Origin: Lantana camara
Taxonomy: Eukaryota > Streptophyta > Magnoliopsida > Lamiales > Verbenaceae
Assembly (NCBI GenBank): GCA_037501455.1
Contig: CM074856.1
Span: 18,249,001 to 18,313,000 of the forward strand
Direction of reading: 5' to 3'
Length of the DNA: 64,000 nt
Under the pieces are notes generated by a model. It saw only the letters and a list, made by a program, of their open reading frames with translations. It did not search any database and had not been told where the DNA came from. Of the stretch, positions 10,024 through 22,015 are shown one piece after another (the first letter of the stretch is position 1; each line of letters opens with the position of its first letter). The position numbers were made by a program, and so were the translations under genes.

Positions 10024-10665
10024 GGGTAAGTTCCCTCGACCCTTGTCTTTTGGCACGTTTCTCACTTTTCTCCTTAATTTTTAAATTTGCACTATTTTCC
10101 CCATAATCTTTGTAAAAGCGTATCACTATCTCCCTTTTGGACGGAATTTGGGTAATATTCCGTTCAACTTTTTTAATAAAATTTTGGCGTGATTTCTAAG
10201 GGTAAATCTATTCAAATTAGAAGTCAAATGTGTTAATAATATACGTCAAATCGAAAATCTCGACGCAAGGAACGCAATGGTGGCCTTGAAACCAAAATCC
10301 AATAATTGAAAAAAGAGGAATTACGGGTCAAAGATAGCACACGGATGACAGAACTTTGCAGGCAAATTTCGGCGGCTTCCGACGATCAATAGGATCGAAT
10401 GGGGTATGAGTTCTATTCGTTTTGAGAGAGGAATAAGATGGTGGTGGTCTTGACTCTTGGGTCATCGTAACGAAGGAGAAATCGACTGTTAAAATTCATC
10501 TTGTATTGGTTCGAACAAAATGTTCTGCGAATATTCTGTCGGAATCGTGCAAAAGGAGTAACGTGCAAAAAATTTTAAAGACAAAGTAGGGAATCACACA
10601 AATTTAAAGGATAAGGGGGAAAGTGCAAAACATGCGAAAGCACATGGGGTTGCCATAATTTACCC
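10024..10665. mobile_element. Mutator-like MITE with perfect 9-bp target duplication
   Basis: 642 bp bounded by GGGTAAGTT... and ...AATTTACCC. The terminal inverted repeats are about 70 bp at roughly 70% identity and share GGGTAA and TTAAATTTG blocks. The 9-mer TAAAGTTTA is repeated exactly at 10015-10023 and 10666-10674, the Mutator signature. The interior has no long ORF. Non-autonomous. Confidence 0.8.
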
Positions 10666-10696
10666 TAAAGTTTATAATGTTTTAGAGAATGTGTAG

Positions 10697-10697
<1 letters not shown>

Positions 10698-10728
<31 letters not shown>
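10698..10728. repeat. (AT)n microsatellite
   Basis: About 15 uninterrupted AT units just right of the Mutator-like MITE. Confidence 0.95.
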
Positions 10729-10731
<3 letters not shown>

Positions 10732-11233
10732 CAAATATATCGTTAGGTCGTAGTCTTTTTCTTTTCTTCTTTTGAAGTAGCTTATTATTGTTTCTTTGAA
10801 GCACCACTCCACCATTATTTGAAAGGCAAAAGATCGCTTAATTAAGTAATAAAGTAACTAAGAGTTATTACAATATTTATATCTTAATAGTTATGTAAAA
10901 TTTTGAAATTCTTCAAAGCCTTTTACATTAGTAATATGGACATTTATTTAAAGACAAAAGTTAAAAGATTATGCATGTTTTGGGGGAAAAAAAATTAAAT
11001 GTTTTGGATTCGGTTGTGAAATTGAGAATGTGTGGAAATATAAAATTTGAAATATTCGATATAAAACTTTAAATACTTTTAAATCTAGACGGGCAGATTT
11101 GATATGAAATCGATTATTTTGTTAATTACCGTGAAGTATGTATTTGACCCAACTCATTTTAAAAATTAGATGATGATGTAAGGATTGTCAAACATATATT
11201 AACTAATACATGATTTGTTTGTTGAGGCAGTTT

Positions 11234-11461
11234 GAAATAACTCCCCATCAGTTTGGAATATTTTTACTTTAACTCCCCTTAAAATTATACGACATAATAA
11301 GATATAAATACTGCATTAGAAAGTTTTAGTACTACATTTTGCGAAAATTATACAACATATTTTGAGAGGTATTTTAAGTACGATATTATGTGAAAATCAT
11401 AAGATATTTTACCAAAATGGAGAGTTAAGTAAAAATATGATGCCTAATTAGAGATTTATCC
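11234..11461. mobile_element. Putative small MITE
   Basis: A roughly 228-bp segment whose ends are inverted copies of about 45 bp. The left is GAAATAACTCCCCATCAG followed by TATTTTTACTTTAACTCC; the right, read in reverse, is GGATAAATCTCTAATTAGG followed by TATTTTTACTTAACTCTCC. The interior repeats ATTATACGACATA-like words. No clear target duplication was identified, so class assignment is open. Confidence 0.4.
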
Positions 11462-12339
11462 CATATTACCCGTTGTTTCTTCTCCAATGTGAGATATATT
11501 AACACACACCCTGCATACTCAGGCCCAACAATCAGGATCTAACGTGGAGTGTAAAATCCTATTCAATTCAATTTCATCTTATTTCAATTTTCAATTCATT
11601 TACATTCTATACAATTTCATCTTAATTTTAATTTTTAATTCACTTATGGAAACCTATTTTGATATTATATAAAATATATTAATTAGCACATGATTTTTTT
11701 GCTATGATATAGATACATTAACAATGATTGGTTCCACCGGTCAGATGGGTAGATATGTATCTACATCATAGTAACTCCAAAGAAGTAGTTGGACGTCACT
11801 GCAAATTATCAGTATCATGTCATCATTAATTTCATTTCAATTATCTAGGTTTTTGTCTGTTCCATTTAGTACATCTGCATTGAAATCGTTCAGTTTTCGT
11901 TTGTTTTGATGTTTCTACATGAGGAATCAACTTTGCATGTCTCATTTAAGATGAGGGGGCTAAATATTAAATGCATAGAAAATTAGAATGATTATTTATT
12001 TTTAATATTATATATTATAAATATCAAGGCCAAATATTTCTCCGTTCAAATTTGAAATTAGATCTCACTCCCCATTTTTAATAAAATTATTAAAATAGTC
12101 TTAAAAAAAAACATAAAATGACATAATACATCATTCTTTTTTCTCACACAAACCATGTTGTTAACGTAATACCTCAAATGCACGATTTTATACTTTTACT
12201 TTGTATGTGAATATTTCAAAATATAATTTTTATACTTCATATGTAAAAATTAATTTATTTATTTATTTATTTATTTTTTGTGTAGTTGATAGATGGTGGG
12301 ATAAAAATTAATTGTTGATTTATCTTTTGAAGTATTATT

Positions 12340-12655
12340 TAGAAAATATAAAGTATCCAAATTATAAAACAGAGTATTGAAATAATAAAATAGAGTTTCC
12401 AAATTATAAATCAGAGTATTATAAAGTATCCAAATTATAAAATAGGGTATCTAAATTTAAAAGTATAGTATTATTTGTAAAAGTTAAAGTACTCAGGTTT
12501 AAAATTGAAGTATGAGAAGGAAAAATAAAGAAAAAGAAAAGAAAAAAGAGTATTGTTCGTAAAAGTTAAAGTACTTATGTTTTAAACTAGAACATTATTC
12601 ATAAAAGTTAAAGTACGTAGATTTATAATTAAAATATTTTTTATAAACATTATAG
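12340..12655. repeat. Degenerate AT-rich tandem repeat split by the Tat element (left half)
   Basis: Recurring words such as GTATTATTCGTAAAAGTTAAAGT and ACTCAGGTTTAAAATTG, with loosely 40-60 bp spacing. The same pattern resumes right after the Tat element (39692-39960), including a shared AAATAAAGAAAAAGAAAAGAAAAA stretch. The element therefore landed inside a pre-existing local repeat array. Confidence 0.65.
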
Positions 12656-12659
12656 TATT

Positions 12660-13247
12660 TGATGTGGACCATATTTTGTGATTCAATTAAATAGAGAATA
12701 ATGAGGATATTGCGTCGGTTAAAAGAAGAGAGGAAACTGAGAAATTGAAGGGAAGACCAAGGCCAAGGAGAAGAACGTGGAAAAGAGGTTTTGAATTCAA
12801 GAGTCTCACGTGCCTAAAGAAGTGGAATCTCTCAACTACCACAAAAGTAATATAAATTGGAAGAGAGAAGGAGACTACGACATAATCACTTTCTCAAACT
12901 TGTGAACTCTGTCAACTCTCTCTCTCTCCAGAAGACTACTCCTCATCCACTACGCAATTTTTATTTTCTATCTCTAGAAATTAGCTTAAAGATTTTAGAG
13001 AATATTCATAGCCAAAAGTCATAAATTGTCCATTTTTTATTGTGTTTCAAAGTTATCCAGTTCTACGAGACGAAGCCACACAAATTAATCCATTTTATTT
13101 CTCTTTTTATTTTGGTCTCATTATTATCATTTTTTCTGTTTGTACATTAACATTCAGGTTTGTTTTGCCACGTTTTGCAACTTGGTATAATCCAATTCCC
13201 AAAGTAAATAAATTATTTTGGTGTTGGTTGATTTTTCGGCTAATATA
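12660..13247 (+). repeat. 5' LTR of the Tat-type element
   Basis: About 588 bp from TGATGTGG to GGCTAATATA (the final C of the expected CA end is lost here; the 3' copy ends ATATCA). It has a TATA-like TAATATAAATTGG near 12850 followed by a CTCTCTCTCT pyrimidine run, a plausible LTR promoter. Confidence 0.88.
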
Positions 13248-13250
13248 ATT

Positions 13251-13268
13251 TGGCGCCGTTTGTGGGAA
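13251..13268 (+). promoter_or_regulatory. Primer-binding site of the Tat-type element
   Basis: TGGCGCCGTTTGTGGGAA, the PBS type seen in plant Tat/Athila gypsy elements, lies three bases after the 5' LTR. Confidence 0.88.
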
Positions 13269-13311
13269 GGCGATTAAATTGAGCCAAAGGCATGAGTTTT
13301 CAGGAGTTTCC

Positions 13312-15164
13312 ATGGCATCCAACACTGGATCTAGCGGCGTAGCAACTTCAATTAATCCGTCGGCTCCGACCGCGATGGGTACTGAAAAAACGGTTGGTAG
13401 TGCCTTAAATCCACTCTTCATTGGAACTATCCCCGTGTTAACCGATGCAACCCTCGTTACGGTAACGGGAGCCACGCCACCAACCAAGGATAGCGAAAAT
13501 ATCCCGGAATCTAGCATGATTGGTGGGGGGGGGGGGGGGGTCGAGGAATCCACGAAGCCAAAATCCCGAAATCGAAGATGGAAGCCTGCTAGTCCCTCCA
13601 GGTATAGGAGATCTCCCACCTGAAAGCCTGAATCTACCTACTGGAATAGGCAGGCAGGAGGACTGCCAGCCATCTGCTGAAGAGCTGGAAGTATTACTGA
13701 GTAATACCTTCAACCACCAGCAGACGACCAGGGTGACTGATATACCTGGAGGAGTGGTATCATCAGGAAGCAGCCCTGCTGTCAGACAGCTGCATGCTAA
13801 GAGAACAACTAAGGGATCTGGCGGAATGGGGAGTGGCTTGCTACGACCAGATGTCCCCATTCGCCTTACAGCAGGAGAATTCCAGCAATGGATTAACGCA
13901 GTTGTGACCACTGCCGCAGTGCATCGGGACAAGCCGCCAGCTCAGGGGCGTGGAACAGCCCCGCCGCAGCATGTTGCAGAACCGACTATCAGAAGAATGA
14001 TGCCGCCTTCAGCTGGGGAAGGCTTACCTCCAGTTAGGGACCCCTTGGTGTTTCAGGGAGCTGGCGGAACTGGAGCTTGGGCTGCAGGTAGAGTTGCGTG
14101 GCAGCCGGTAGTGCCACAGCCACTTATGGATTACCAGACAGGAAGAAGAGAACCAGACTTACCTGAGCAGACTGACTGGGCTGCCAGGTTACAGTAGAGG
14201 CTGGAAGATTTGGAGAGACAAATGAGAGCAGGGCCTGCCAGAGTGACCAGGAGGGGTGGACCTTTCAGCCAAAGGATCCTAGCTGATGAACTTCTACCAG
14301 GTTGCAAGACATTTGGGCTGCCGGAGTACAATGGGGCAACGGACCCCCAAAAGCACTTGGATCGGTTCGAGAACTTAGCCCTACTGTACCAATACACTAA
14401 AGACGTGAACTGTTGAGTGTTCCTGACTACGTTCACAGACACCGCTCAAGAGTGGGCCCGACAGCTTGAGCCTGGATCCATACACTCCTTTGAACAGTTC
14501 TCTTCGTTGTTCTTACACCAGTTTGCTAGTAGCAGAGGCTATTAGAAAGCTCCGAATGCTCTTTTCGCAGTGAAGCAGAGGGAAGATGAGTCTTTGAGGA
14601 GTTACATCAACAGATTTACTAAAGCCGTGTTGGAAGTTCCTTCTGCTACTGAGGAAGTGCGTGCTAGTGCCTTCCAGGAAGGCCTGAGGAAAGGAGCATT
14701 CTTTACTTCGTTGGCTAAGAAGCGGCCTACCAGCTAGGATGACCTCCTGACCAGAGCGGAAAAGTATATTAATTTCGAGGAAGCAGAAATCGGAAAGGAT
14801 GAGTTCGACAGCTGACAGGCGAAGGGAAAGGAAGGAGGATGGACACCTGCCAGTTCCAGCTAAAAGGATCAGAATACTTGAAGGGCGAGAGCATTCTGAT
14901 TTAGACCCCCGATATGATCAATACACCGAGCTGCACACAACGCCATCACAAACTTTGATGCAGATTCAAGGAACTGGACTCTTGAATTGGCCTAGAAGCT
15001 CGAAGGATGGGCCCCATAATCCTCATTCGGAGAGATTTTGCCAATTTCACAATAACTACAGCCACGACACCGATGAATGCCGACACCTACGAAATGAAAT
15101 TGAAAGGCTAATTCAGGAAGGATACTTGCAAGAGCTGATCTGCCAAGATCGAGCGAAAGGCTGA
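13312..15164 (+). pseudogene. gag: Tat-type gypsy gag, multiple nonsense codons
   Basis: The Gag capsid/nucleocapsid precursor opens at ATG 13312 and is frameshifted within or near a 16-G run (13525-13540). The capsid domain of retrotransposon Gag is clear from about 14250 (PFSQRILADELLPG, DPQKHLDRFENLALLYQYT, QEWARQLEPGSIHSFEQFSS, SLRSYINRFTKAVLEVPS). A zinc-finger-like CQFHNNYSHDTDECRHL follows near 15040. In-frame stops occur at 14195 (TAG), 14414 (TGA), near 14543 (TAG), near 14736 (TAG) and near 14811 (TGA). Each is explained by a C-to-T or G-to-A change from a plausible ancestral CAG, CGA or TGG. The capsid region and the zinc-finger region are in different frames, so another indel lies between. 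Confidence 0.85.
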
Positions 15165-15419
15165 GAGATATTCCCAAGGCGAAATGCAGCAGGAAGGAAT
15201 TTACCTGGAAGGTACGAACCTGGAAGAGGGTCACCAGGAAGGAACCTCCCCAGGCAGAACTATGACAGAATGGATAAGTACCAAGGGTGGAGGAGCACAG
15301 AAGACAACTCTCAACAGAAAAACCCTTGATTCAAGTGCCCTCTGGAGAACCAGAAAGAGCAGCAGAACGTAAGCGGGGAGGAAGAGCTGCCAGTATGCTT
15401 TAGGAGAGCAGAAACGCTG

Positions 15420-15560
15420 AAACCTGTGGGAAAGCTGGGCCATAGGTGGAATAGGCCTTTCAAAGTTGTGAAAAATTATAGGACGCAGAGCCTATGAGTT
15501 GGCGGATACTGACGAAATGAGGATACCTCAAACATGGAATGTCAAAACTTGAAGGTTTTT
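15420..15560 (+). pseudogene. Remnant of gypsy integrase C-terminus fused behind gag
   Basis: A frame reads KLGHRWNRPFKVVKNYRTQSL and, after a shift, AYELADTDEMRIPQTWN and NLKVF. This is the pattern of the last 40-50 residues of plant gypsy integrase (K-L-G-x-x-W-x-x-P-F-x-V, then RPWN...LRKYY). It lies only about 270 bp after the Gag zinc finger, so protease to integrase core (several kb) has been deleted in between. Confidence 0.6.
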
Positions 15561-15966
15561 CTGCTAAGCAGCCAGGCATCCTGCACACCTGGAACCCGCG
15601 CGAAAAGCGAAATATATCAGGAAAACTTCCAGGTTACACCTCTTTTATTTTTCATACTTGAGAACTATTTATGCAAATATTTCTACTCAAACATGATTTG
15701 TGTGATTATGATTACAAAACTGTTTTGACGACATGAGTATTCATGAGATATGCTAAATGGAGTTACAATGAGAAAGAACATGCAATACGAGTGTTGTATG
15801 CATTTTGTTGTTCAATTGACACTTGAGAACAGGCACATGCAAAGCCCCTACGGCTACATCATCGAGAAATCGAAATATGATGATGCTTGATTACCCAGGT
15901 TAAAGGGGGCACACAAATAAGTCCCTCTTGGGAAGACGGGTTGATTACGCAAATGCCTTGGGAAGA

Positions 15967-17506
15967 TGTTGTGGTTTAGATTCACTAAGTTATACCAATC
16001 GTGCAAGTGTACGCTTAATATATGCGTAGCACAATAGGATCGTACCAACAGGGAAGAGAAATCAATTACTACTCAAAACTTCTTTCTAATCTAAAAACCG
16101 AACGAATTCAATTTGTTATATCTACCTACTAGAGTAAAATTGAAGTAATTAACTCCATGAAAACACAAGGAACACACTTAACACACGGATTAAACACAGT
16201 AGACTAAATAGGTAGGGAAGTAATGACTTATGCATTCAGGATTCAATACAATACTTATTTTACAAGTGCAATTCTACAACCTAGTCACTTATATATGAAT
16301 TATCCTCTCTCAAGGTATACCCGTGTATTTAATTAAGCTCAACGTTGCTCTTGCAATCATCAATGTATTAATTAAACCAACAAGACCAAGACTAGTGTAA
16401 TTCCTAGTCTAGTGGGTTGGAATGGAATAAGATTTACTGTTGTAAAGACCAGAACCAAATCTCTTTGTATTCATACAATCTACTAGTTATGAAAACCATC
16501 TCAATTACTATTAACCTCTCGATTCTCAAGTAATTCTAGATTATGCTAAGGGTGATCAGGCCTTCACAATTCAATTCAAACCAGTTTTCACACTAAGAAT
16601 TAGCACAAGTCATTCAAGCATCATATCAAACACATATCATACATTCATCATCACTCCCCTAACCTTAGGGGTTTTCACTCTAAGAATTAGCACAAGTCAT
16701 TCAAGCATCATATCAAACACATATCATACATTCATCATCACTCCCCTTACCCTAGGGGTTTAGCTACTCATAATTAAAGCAAAACTCATAAAACTAAAAT
16801 AAAGTGCATTAAGGAAATTCATGTCATCAAACCAAGACAAGGTCTCAAAATTAAACTCATAAACATTCAGTAAGAATATGAAAAAACGAATCTAACATGA
16901 AAAATCACTAAAACCAAACTTAAAGGAATTAGTTTGAGAAATTAAAGCAGTAAATAAACCAAAAAACCAAAATTGTTTAAGAACTCGATCCTTTCGTCTT
17001 CTCAAAATTCTTTGAATAATTCTTCAAAACTCCAGAACTTTTCTCCTCAGGCTAGGTTACGAAAGGAAGAAGCCCCTCTTCAAAAAGACTCCAAAACACA
17101 CTTAAATAGCTATCCCAAAATTCTGTCTCGCCGCCCTAGGTAACGGGCGTTACCTATCTATGTGCAAACCTCGTTAACACCCGTCACTGCCTTGAAATCG
17201 CAATAACGCTTTTATAAGTGGTAACGGGCGTTACCGCTTTTCCTCTGCCCAGGGGTAACGGGCGTTACCCCTCTGATTCGCCAAGCCCCTGTGTCTGTTA
17301 ACGGCGGTTAACACCTTTGTTCTTCTAAGGGGTAACGAGAGTTACTCTTTTTTCCTTCAAAAACGTGTGAATTCGTCTTGCTTTACCGTTTTTTATCTCC
17401 AACTCAATAATCACCTAAATGGAGTGAAATAAACACATAAACGCATCAAACGGAACAAAGGTATATTCTAATATAAGCTTAAATCTATACGAATTTCACA
17501 TTCAAT
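15967..17506 (-). repeat. LTR of the Athila-like element (3' LTR)
   Basis: Begins on the minus strand just after AAGTGTGGGGGAATTTA, at TTGAATGTGAAATTCG. It contains the palindrome array 17139-17346, then a TATA-like GCTATTTAAGTG (17109 to 17101) and a plausible transcription start. It ends near CGTACACTTGCACGATTGG, a form common at the ends of Athila/Tat LTRs. It includes an 86-bp direct duplication (about 16591 and 16677). The far end is set only approximately. Confidence 0.6.
17139..17346. promoter_or_regulatory. Array of six TAACG/CGTTA palindromes upstream of the LTR TATA box
   Basis: GGTAACGGGCGTTACC occurs exactly at 17139-17154, 17220-17235 and 17254-17269. Variants are at 17173-17187 (GTTAACACCCGTCAC), 17297-17312 (GTTAACGGCGGTTAAC) and 17331-17346 (GGTAACGAGAGTTACT). 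The spacing is 33-48 bp. Each half-site contains TAACG; TAACGG fits the YAACKG MYB-type consensus. The array ends about 30 bp upstream (minus strand) of the TATA-like motif, as an enhancer or operator would. A matching array is at 32601-32794. Confidence 0.7.
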
Positions 17507-17507
17507 A

Positions 17508-17520
17508 AATTCCCCCACAC
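17508..17520 (-). promoter_or_regulatory. Polypurine tract of the Athila-like element
   Basis: The minus strand reads GTGTGGGGGAATT, preceded by CTCGAGGACGAGCAATAGACAA. This is a combination that regularly precedes the 3' LTR of plant Athila/Tat elements. Confidence 0.75.
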
Positions 17521-19070
17521 TTGTCTATTGCTCGTCCTCGAGTAATACGAAAATAAAGAAAACACATCCCCATTAAACCTTATCTTCAACGCAATCATCA
17601 AACCTTCGCATAAACAAGTCTTGCAAATCAAATCAATTACTCATGACACAAGATCATCGAACATAGTATGAAAAGTGTACCCTTGTGTAGTGTGTGAATT
17701 CGAACGAAACAATATACGACGACTAGAATGATAAATTCACAATTTCCTCCTTAGTTCTAATCATCAACTTCGGAATACACTCTTCGCACCTATCTCCACT
17801 AATAGAGTTAACTCAAGACTCGGGATCGGTAGGTCTTTCGAACTTGTAATGTTGGCTTCGGGTAAGGTTACGGAAATTTGGATCAAGTGACTACTCACCA
17901 AGCTTACATTATTCAATCTAAAGCATGTCACTCTTCTTTAGCCTTGAAACACTAGTTTCCTCCACACTTGGACATTTGTATCCCACCTTTTCCAATTTCA
18001 CTCTCTACCTAAATATTTTTCTTTTCTTTTTTTTTTTTTTTGCTCTTGCTTTTCTTTTTTCATATATTTTCTTTTTCACACTTTTTCTCATTCTTTTTCT
18101 TTCTTCTTATGAATCTCTCAAATTCAAGCATAGGAACAATCAAAAGGGGTCAAAAGATAGATATTCAATATAAAATCAAACGAGCAAGCCTTGGTGTAAA
18201 ATTATCAAGGTGGTTTATTTTGTCGTGCATTAGGCTTATAATGTAGCTACAAAAATCTTTGCACAACAATTAGGCTCAGCGGGATCAATAAGATTACGTT
18301 ATTTAGTGAAAAACGGCTAAAAATTTAAAGGCTTAATATCCTCCGACAACGACTGCCTATTTCACTTCCTTAATTTTTCATTAACTCAAAATTTCGCCTC
18401 AATAGGACTAAAATGCATCCTAATCAATTCATAGACTTATTTGGAAATCATCAATTCACCTTTCTAAGCAAAGTACATTGTAGCTTTTGAAGTGCTCAAA
18501 ATAAGAGGGCATACTAACATACTAAGTCATCCAATCTCATGCAAAATTCCTCAACTCAAATTGTCTAACTCGTTCTAGCATCAATTCAACAATCAAACTC
18601 GAAGAAAAAGTTCAAAACAGGGGAAAAATTTCAAAATTCTCATAATTTCTCAATTCATAGCATATCCCAAGTGTAACTAAACATCTAATTATGCAAATAT
18701 CCAATAAAAACTCTTAGCATCCCTAGACTACTCTCCTACACTTAATCTTTACAATGTCCCCATACAAATGAAATAATTAAAGTTCAAGGAAACTCCCTTA
18801 TCGATTGAAGATCCGGTAACGTGCTAGCAAAGCTTCCAAACCCTGAAATATGTGACTAGAAAACATGGATCAAGTGCAAATGTAATTGACAATCAACATG
18901 CATTCAACATAACACACAAGACACAACTTCGAGGTAAGAAGAGGCACATTGCATAAACAATGGAGTTCAAAACAAAGCACAGAAATAAGTGTATCAAAAT
19001 CATCCAAACATATCAACGAATATGCCTAAAAAGAATATCTAAAAATTAGGGGAGAAAAATAATAATAACA
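17521..19070 (-). other. 3' noncoding region of the Athila-like element
   Basis: About 1.5 kb between the stop of the extra ORF and the purine tract. AT-rich with a pyrimidine-rich stretch (17995-18110 on the + strand). No ORF with recognisable content. A long 3' noncoding region is usual in Athila elements. Confidence 0.6.
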
Positions 19071-19417
19071 GAATCAGGGTGATGGGGGTCCTCCAAAATA
19101 CTGATCAACACGAGCACAGAACCCTTCAAACTTAGCCTCCAACTGAGCCTCCCATGCATCAAATCGCTCATCCACATAATGTTCTAGATTCTCAACTCTC
19201 TCGATCACGGTGGTCAAATCAGCCCTTAATCCTTCCAATTCTGCGCGAAGGCCTCTCACAGTAACCGGAGCTCCATTAGCTTTTTCGACAACAACTGGCG
19301 CGGTACTGCGAAGGATCTCAAACTCATTATCTGGCCTATCAGGAATCTGAGCTAAAAGCTCCCTCTGCACCTCTGTAAGCTCCTCAAAACGAGCCTTACC
19401 CCAGCTTTACATCTGCC
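19071..19417 (-). pseudogene. Athila-type extra ORF, C-terminal piece with coiled coil
   Basis: Minus-strand reading frame continuing across the solo-LTR insertion from 21648. About 98 codons from Met 19370 end ..FGGPPSP and TGA. It shows a heptad-like stretch (LRAELEGLRADLTTVIERV) predicted to form a coiled coil. It is the C-terminus of the same ORF whose N-terminal parts are at 31639-31986 and 21648-22010. The function of the Athila extra ORF is unknown; it has been discussed as envelope-like, but no signal peptide or membrane segment is visible here. Confidence 0.65.
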
Positions 19418-21647
19418 TGTTGGGAATAGTGCCCTGAAAATTCAATTTGTTGAATTAATAAAACTGAATTTACAGCAAGTTATGAGTATTTCACATATTA
19501 ATGATTAATGACGTGTGATGGTATTCTTATATGAAATGTGTTTCATAGGAAAAGACTTTGAATGCCGAAATCACGTGTCATTAAAGTTCTAGTAGGTAGG
19601 ATAATAATATGTTCTTATCGTGACTATAACGTGGTTATATAAGATGATTAGTCTTTCGTCATAGGGAATGGTGATTCCAATTATAACACGTTGATGATTT
19701 TCAATAGGATTGGAAACATCGAACTGGACCACTGAGATTATTTATTTTATACTGCTATCTAAAATGAATAAAATCTCAGGAAGCATTATACTCTTAATCC
19801 TGATAATATTTCGGCTTTAGGCATGTAGTGTTAGTCACTGTAACATACTCGAAGTGAGGTCTCGGTAACGGGTGGCCAAAATACTTTGTATGATTCGGTG
19901 ATAGCATGAAATGTGCTAAAGAGTAATATTGATCGAGGAATCTGTGGCCTTGCTGGAAGGTAAGAGGTATCCTTGAAATAGATTTGCAAAAGTTCGAATT
20001 AAGACTTTGGCCAAAGCACTTCGAGTGATACGTCACCGAAGTTGTATGATGAATGTGTTTCACATACAGAGAATTTGAACTTAAGGCGAATCAATAAATT
20101 TCAAATTGGAAATGAAAAATAAATGATAGTAGTTACAATTTATTTTTCATGGATATCTACACGGAGGAGTAAAATGCGAAATTATTCTAGATCGATAAAT
20201 TCGTGAATAATTTAATTAATTTTAGAGTGCAACAATATTTATTTAGTGGAATTAAATATTGTTAAACGGTAATTAATTATTATCATGGGATGATAATATA
20301 TTAATCCGTTTGGAGCTAAAATTAATTAGTCCTGCAGGTCCCCGTGCAAGCCCCAAATTGAAAACCCAAAGAGAAAATATTAAAAGGAGAAAGAGAAATG
20401 AATTTTTCAAAGTGTTTGAAAATAGCCAAGGGATTTATTTTAAGAAAATAAATCAAGTTCCAAAGAGTTGGAAATGCCCGGAATTTTATTTTGGAGAAAA
20501 TAAAATTTTAAATTTAAAAATATATATATATATGACGTGGCATTTTGCTGACGTGGCGCTGACGTGTCACGCCACGTCAGCGGGTTGGGTCCCAGTTGAC
20601 GCTGACGCAGCTCCTTGTGGCGCGCCAAGTGGACGGCGTAGATCGCGCCGCGTCAGCGCCTCGAACGGTCCGGATGCGTTCTAGGATGGGCAGGGTCAAC
20701 GGGTCGGTTTATCGGGCGAACGGGTAGGATTTGATCCTATTCGGATAGGGTCAAACCGGGTCTGGTCCGGGTAGGACCAGACCCGGACACGTGTCGATGT
20801 CTGGTGGAAGCTACGCGTTTTCACACGCGCCAACCACTTGGCCGACTTGTGGCGGCGCGTGCGGCCACGTGTCGGTACGTGGTTGGCGGCGTTGTGTCCG
20901 CGGCGGAGAGAGCTACCACGTGGCGTGATCTGATTGGCCGGACGGTACTCAGTTTGTACGCGGTTGTACAAATGACGAAAATGCCCCTCACTTTTATGCC
21001 TAAAATGACCATTTTGCCCCTGAGTTTTTGCCTATATATAGGGCCATGCATTCCCTCATTTCTCATTCAGAATTGGCAGCAAATTTTCGGCCTTGCATGG
21101 TTGAAGAATTGCTCCCTTCCTTTTTAGTTTAATTAATCCTTAATTAATGGACTAATTAATAGATAATTAGGTGGTTATATAATTAATATATAATCCACTT
21201 AATTATTAGAAAATAGGGATTTTCTAGTTTTAGAAAAATGATTTTTCTAGAAAAAATTTTTCTCGAGTATTTAGAGAAATACTCGCGGAGCCCACACTCC
21301 GAGGGTTGAATAGGGGATATTGCGGGGAAGCTCTGCCGGTCTCACGAAAGGGCAAGGAGCTGGAAAAATGCCGTTAGATAGCCATGTTTGCAGTACGGTA
21401 ATATTTTGCAGTTGTTTTATTTTAAGCATGATAAATTATGTGCTCTTAAGCGTTAATTGCATGTTAGATATTTATCTGCTTAAGTGATTTAAAATTTATT
21501 ATCAATTGCATGTATATACTTGAGTAGATCCGGCTAAGTCTTCCGCTTTGTATTAAAATATTTTAGAAATATTTTAATACTTGTATTATAATAAAAATTT
21601 TAAAATGTGGTCCTGGACCGCTACTGTTATGGGCCCGCATCCCATCA
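19418..21647 (+). mobile_element. Solo LTR of a copia-type element
   Basis: 2230 bp with TGTTGGGAATAG...CCCATCA ends and an exact 5-bp duplication CTGCC (19413-19417, 21648-21652). It lies inside the Athila-like extra ORF. The start closely resembles the LTR start of the copia at 22016 (TGTTAGGAATAGTGCCCT), so it is a related family. It contains a TATA box (CCTATATATAGGG, 21031-21043) and a markedly GC-rich block (about 20590-20950) just upstream. No internal domain is present; such solo LTRs arise by LTR-LTR recombination. Confidence 0.9.
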
Positions 21648-22010
21648 CTGCCAATGCCTATCTCTATCCCGAATTGGCCACCAAGGCAAAATATGCTCCT
21701 TCAGGTGTCCACTCTCCCAAGAAATAGCCAAGCCCACATTCTCCAAGTACTGTGGACCAATATCATAGCCAAAGTCAACGGGCAACAATCCCATAGGACT
21801 CCAATGCATCTCTCTAGCAAACAAAGTGACAAACGCGCCATGGGCTATCGTACGAGTAACACTCCCAGAAATCTCCTGAAGCTTCCAAAGAAATTCAGTC
21901 GCAACGGGAAGGATCTCCATACCGCCTCTCTCTGAGCATCACTCCATTTAGGCAACGAAGTAGTGACATTCGCTGGAAAACGAAGAATCTCCCTTATCCG
22001 GCCCGCATTC
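21648..22010 (-). pseudogene. Athila-type extra ORF, middle piece
   Basis: Reads in frame from the copia target site (VWNAGRIREILRFPAN) and, after a one-base shift near 21905, continues as VATEFLWKLQEI, TIAHGAFVTLFA and LLPVDFGYDIG. These patterns match the middle of the Athila ORF-1 family as I know it. It is bounded on both sides by younger insertions; removing them restores continuity with 31639-31986 and 19071-19417. Confidence 0.7.
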
Positions 22011-22015
22011 CAAAC

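Noticed and set aside
13107..13932. Minus-strand ORFs over the Tat gag start
   Set aside because: Partly low complexity (poly-Pro from the 16-G run) and antisense to a recognisable gag.
20310..21127. ORFs of up to 124 aa on both strands
   Set aside because: They fall in the GC-rich promoter-proximal part of a solo copia LTR; no conserved domain.
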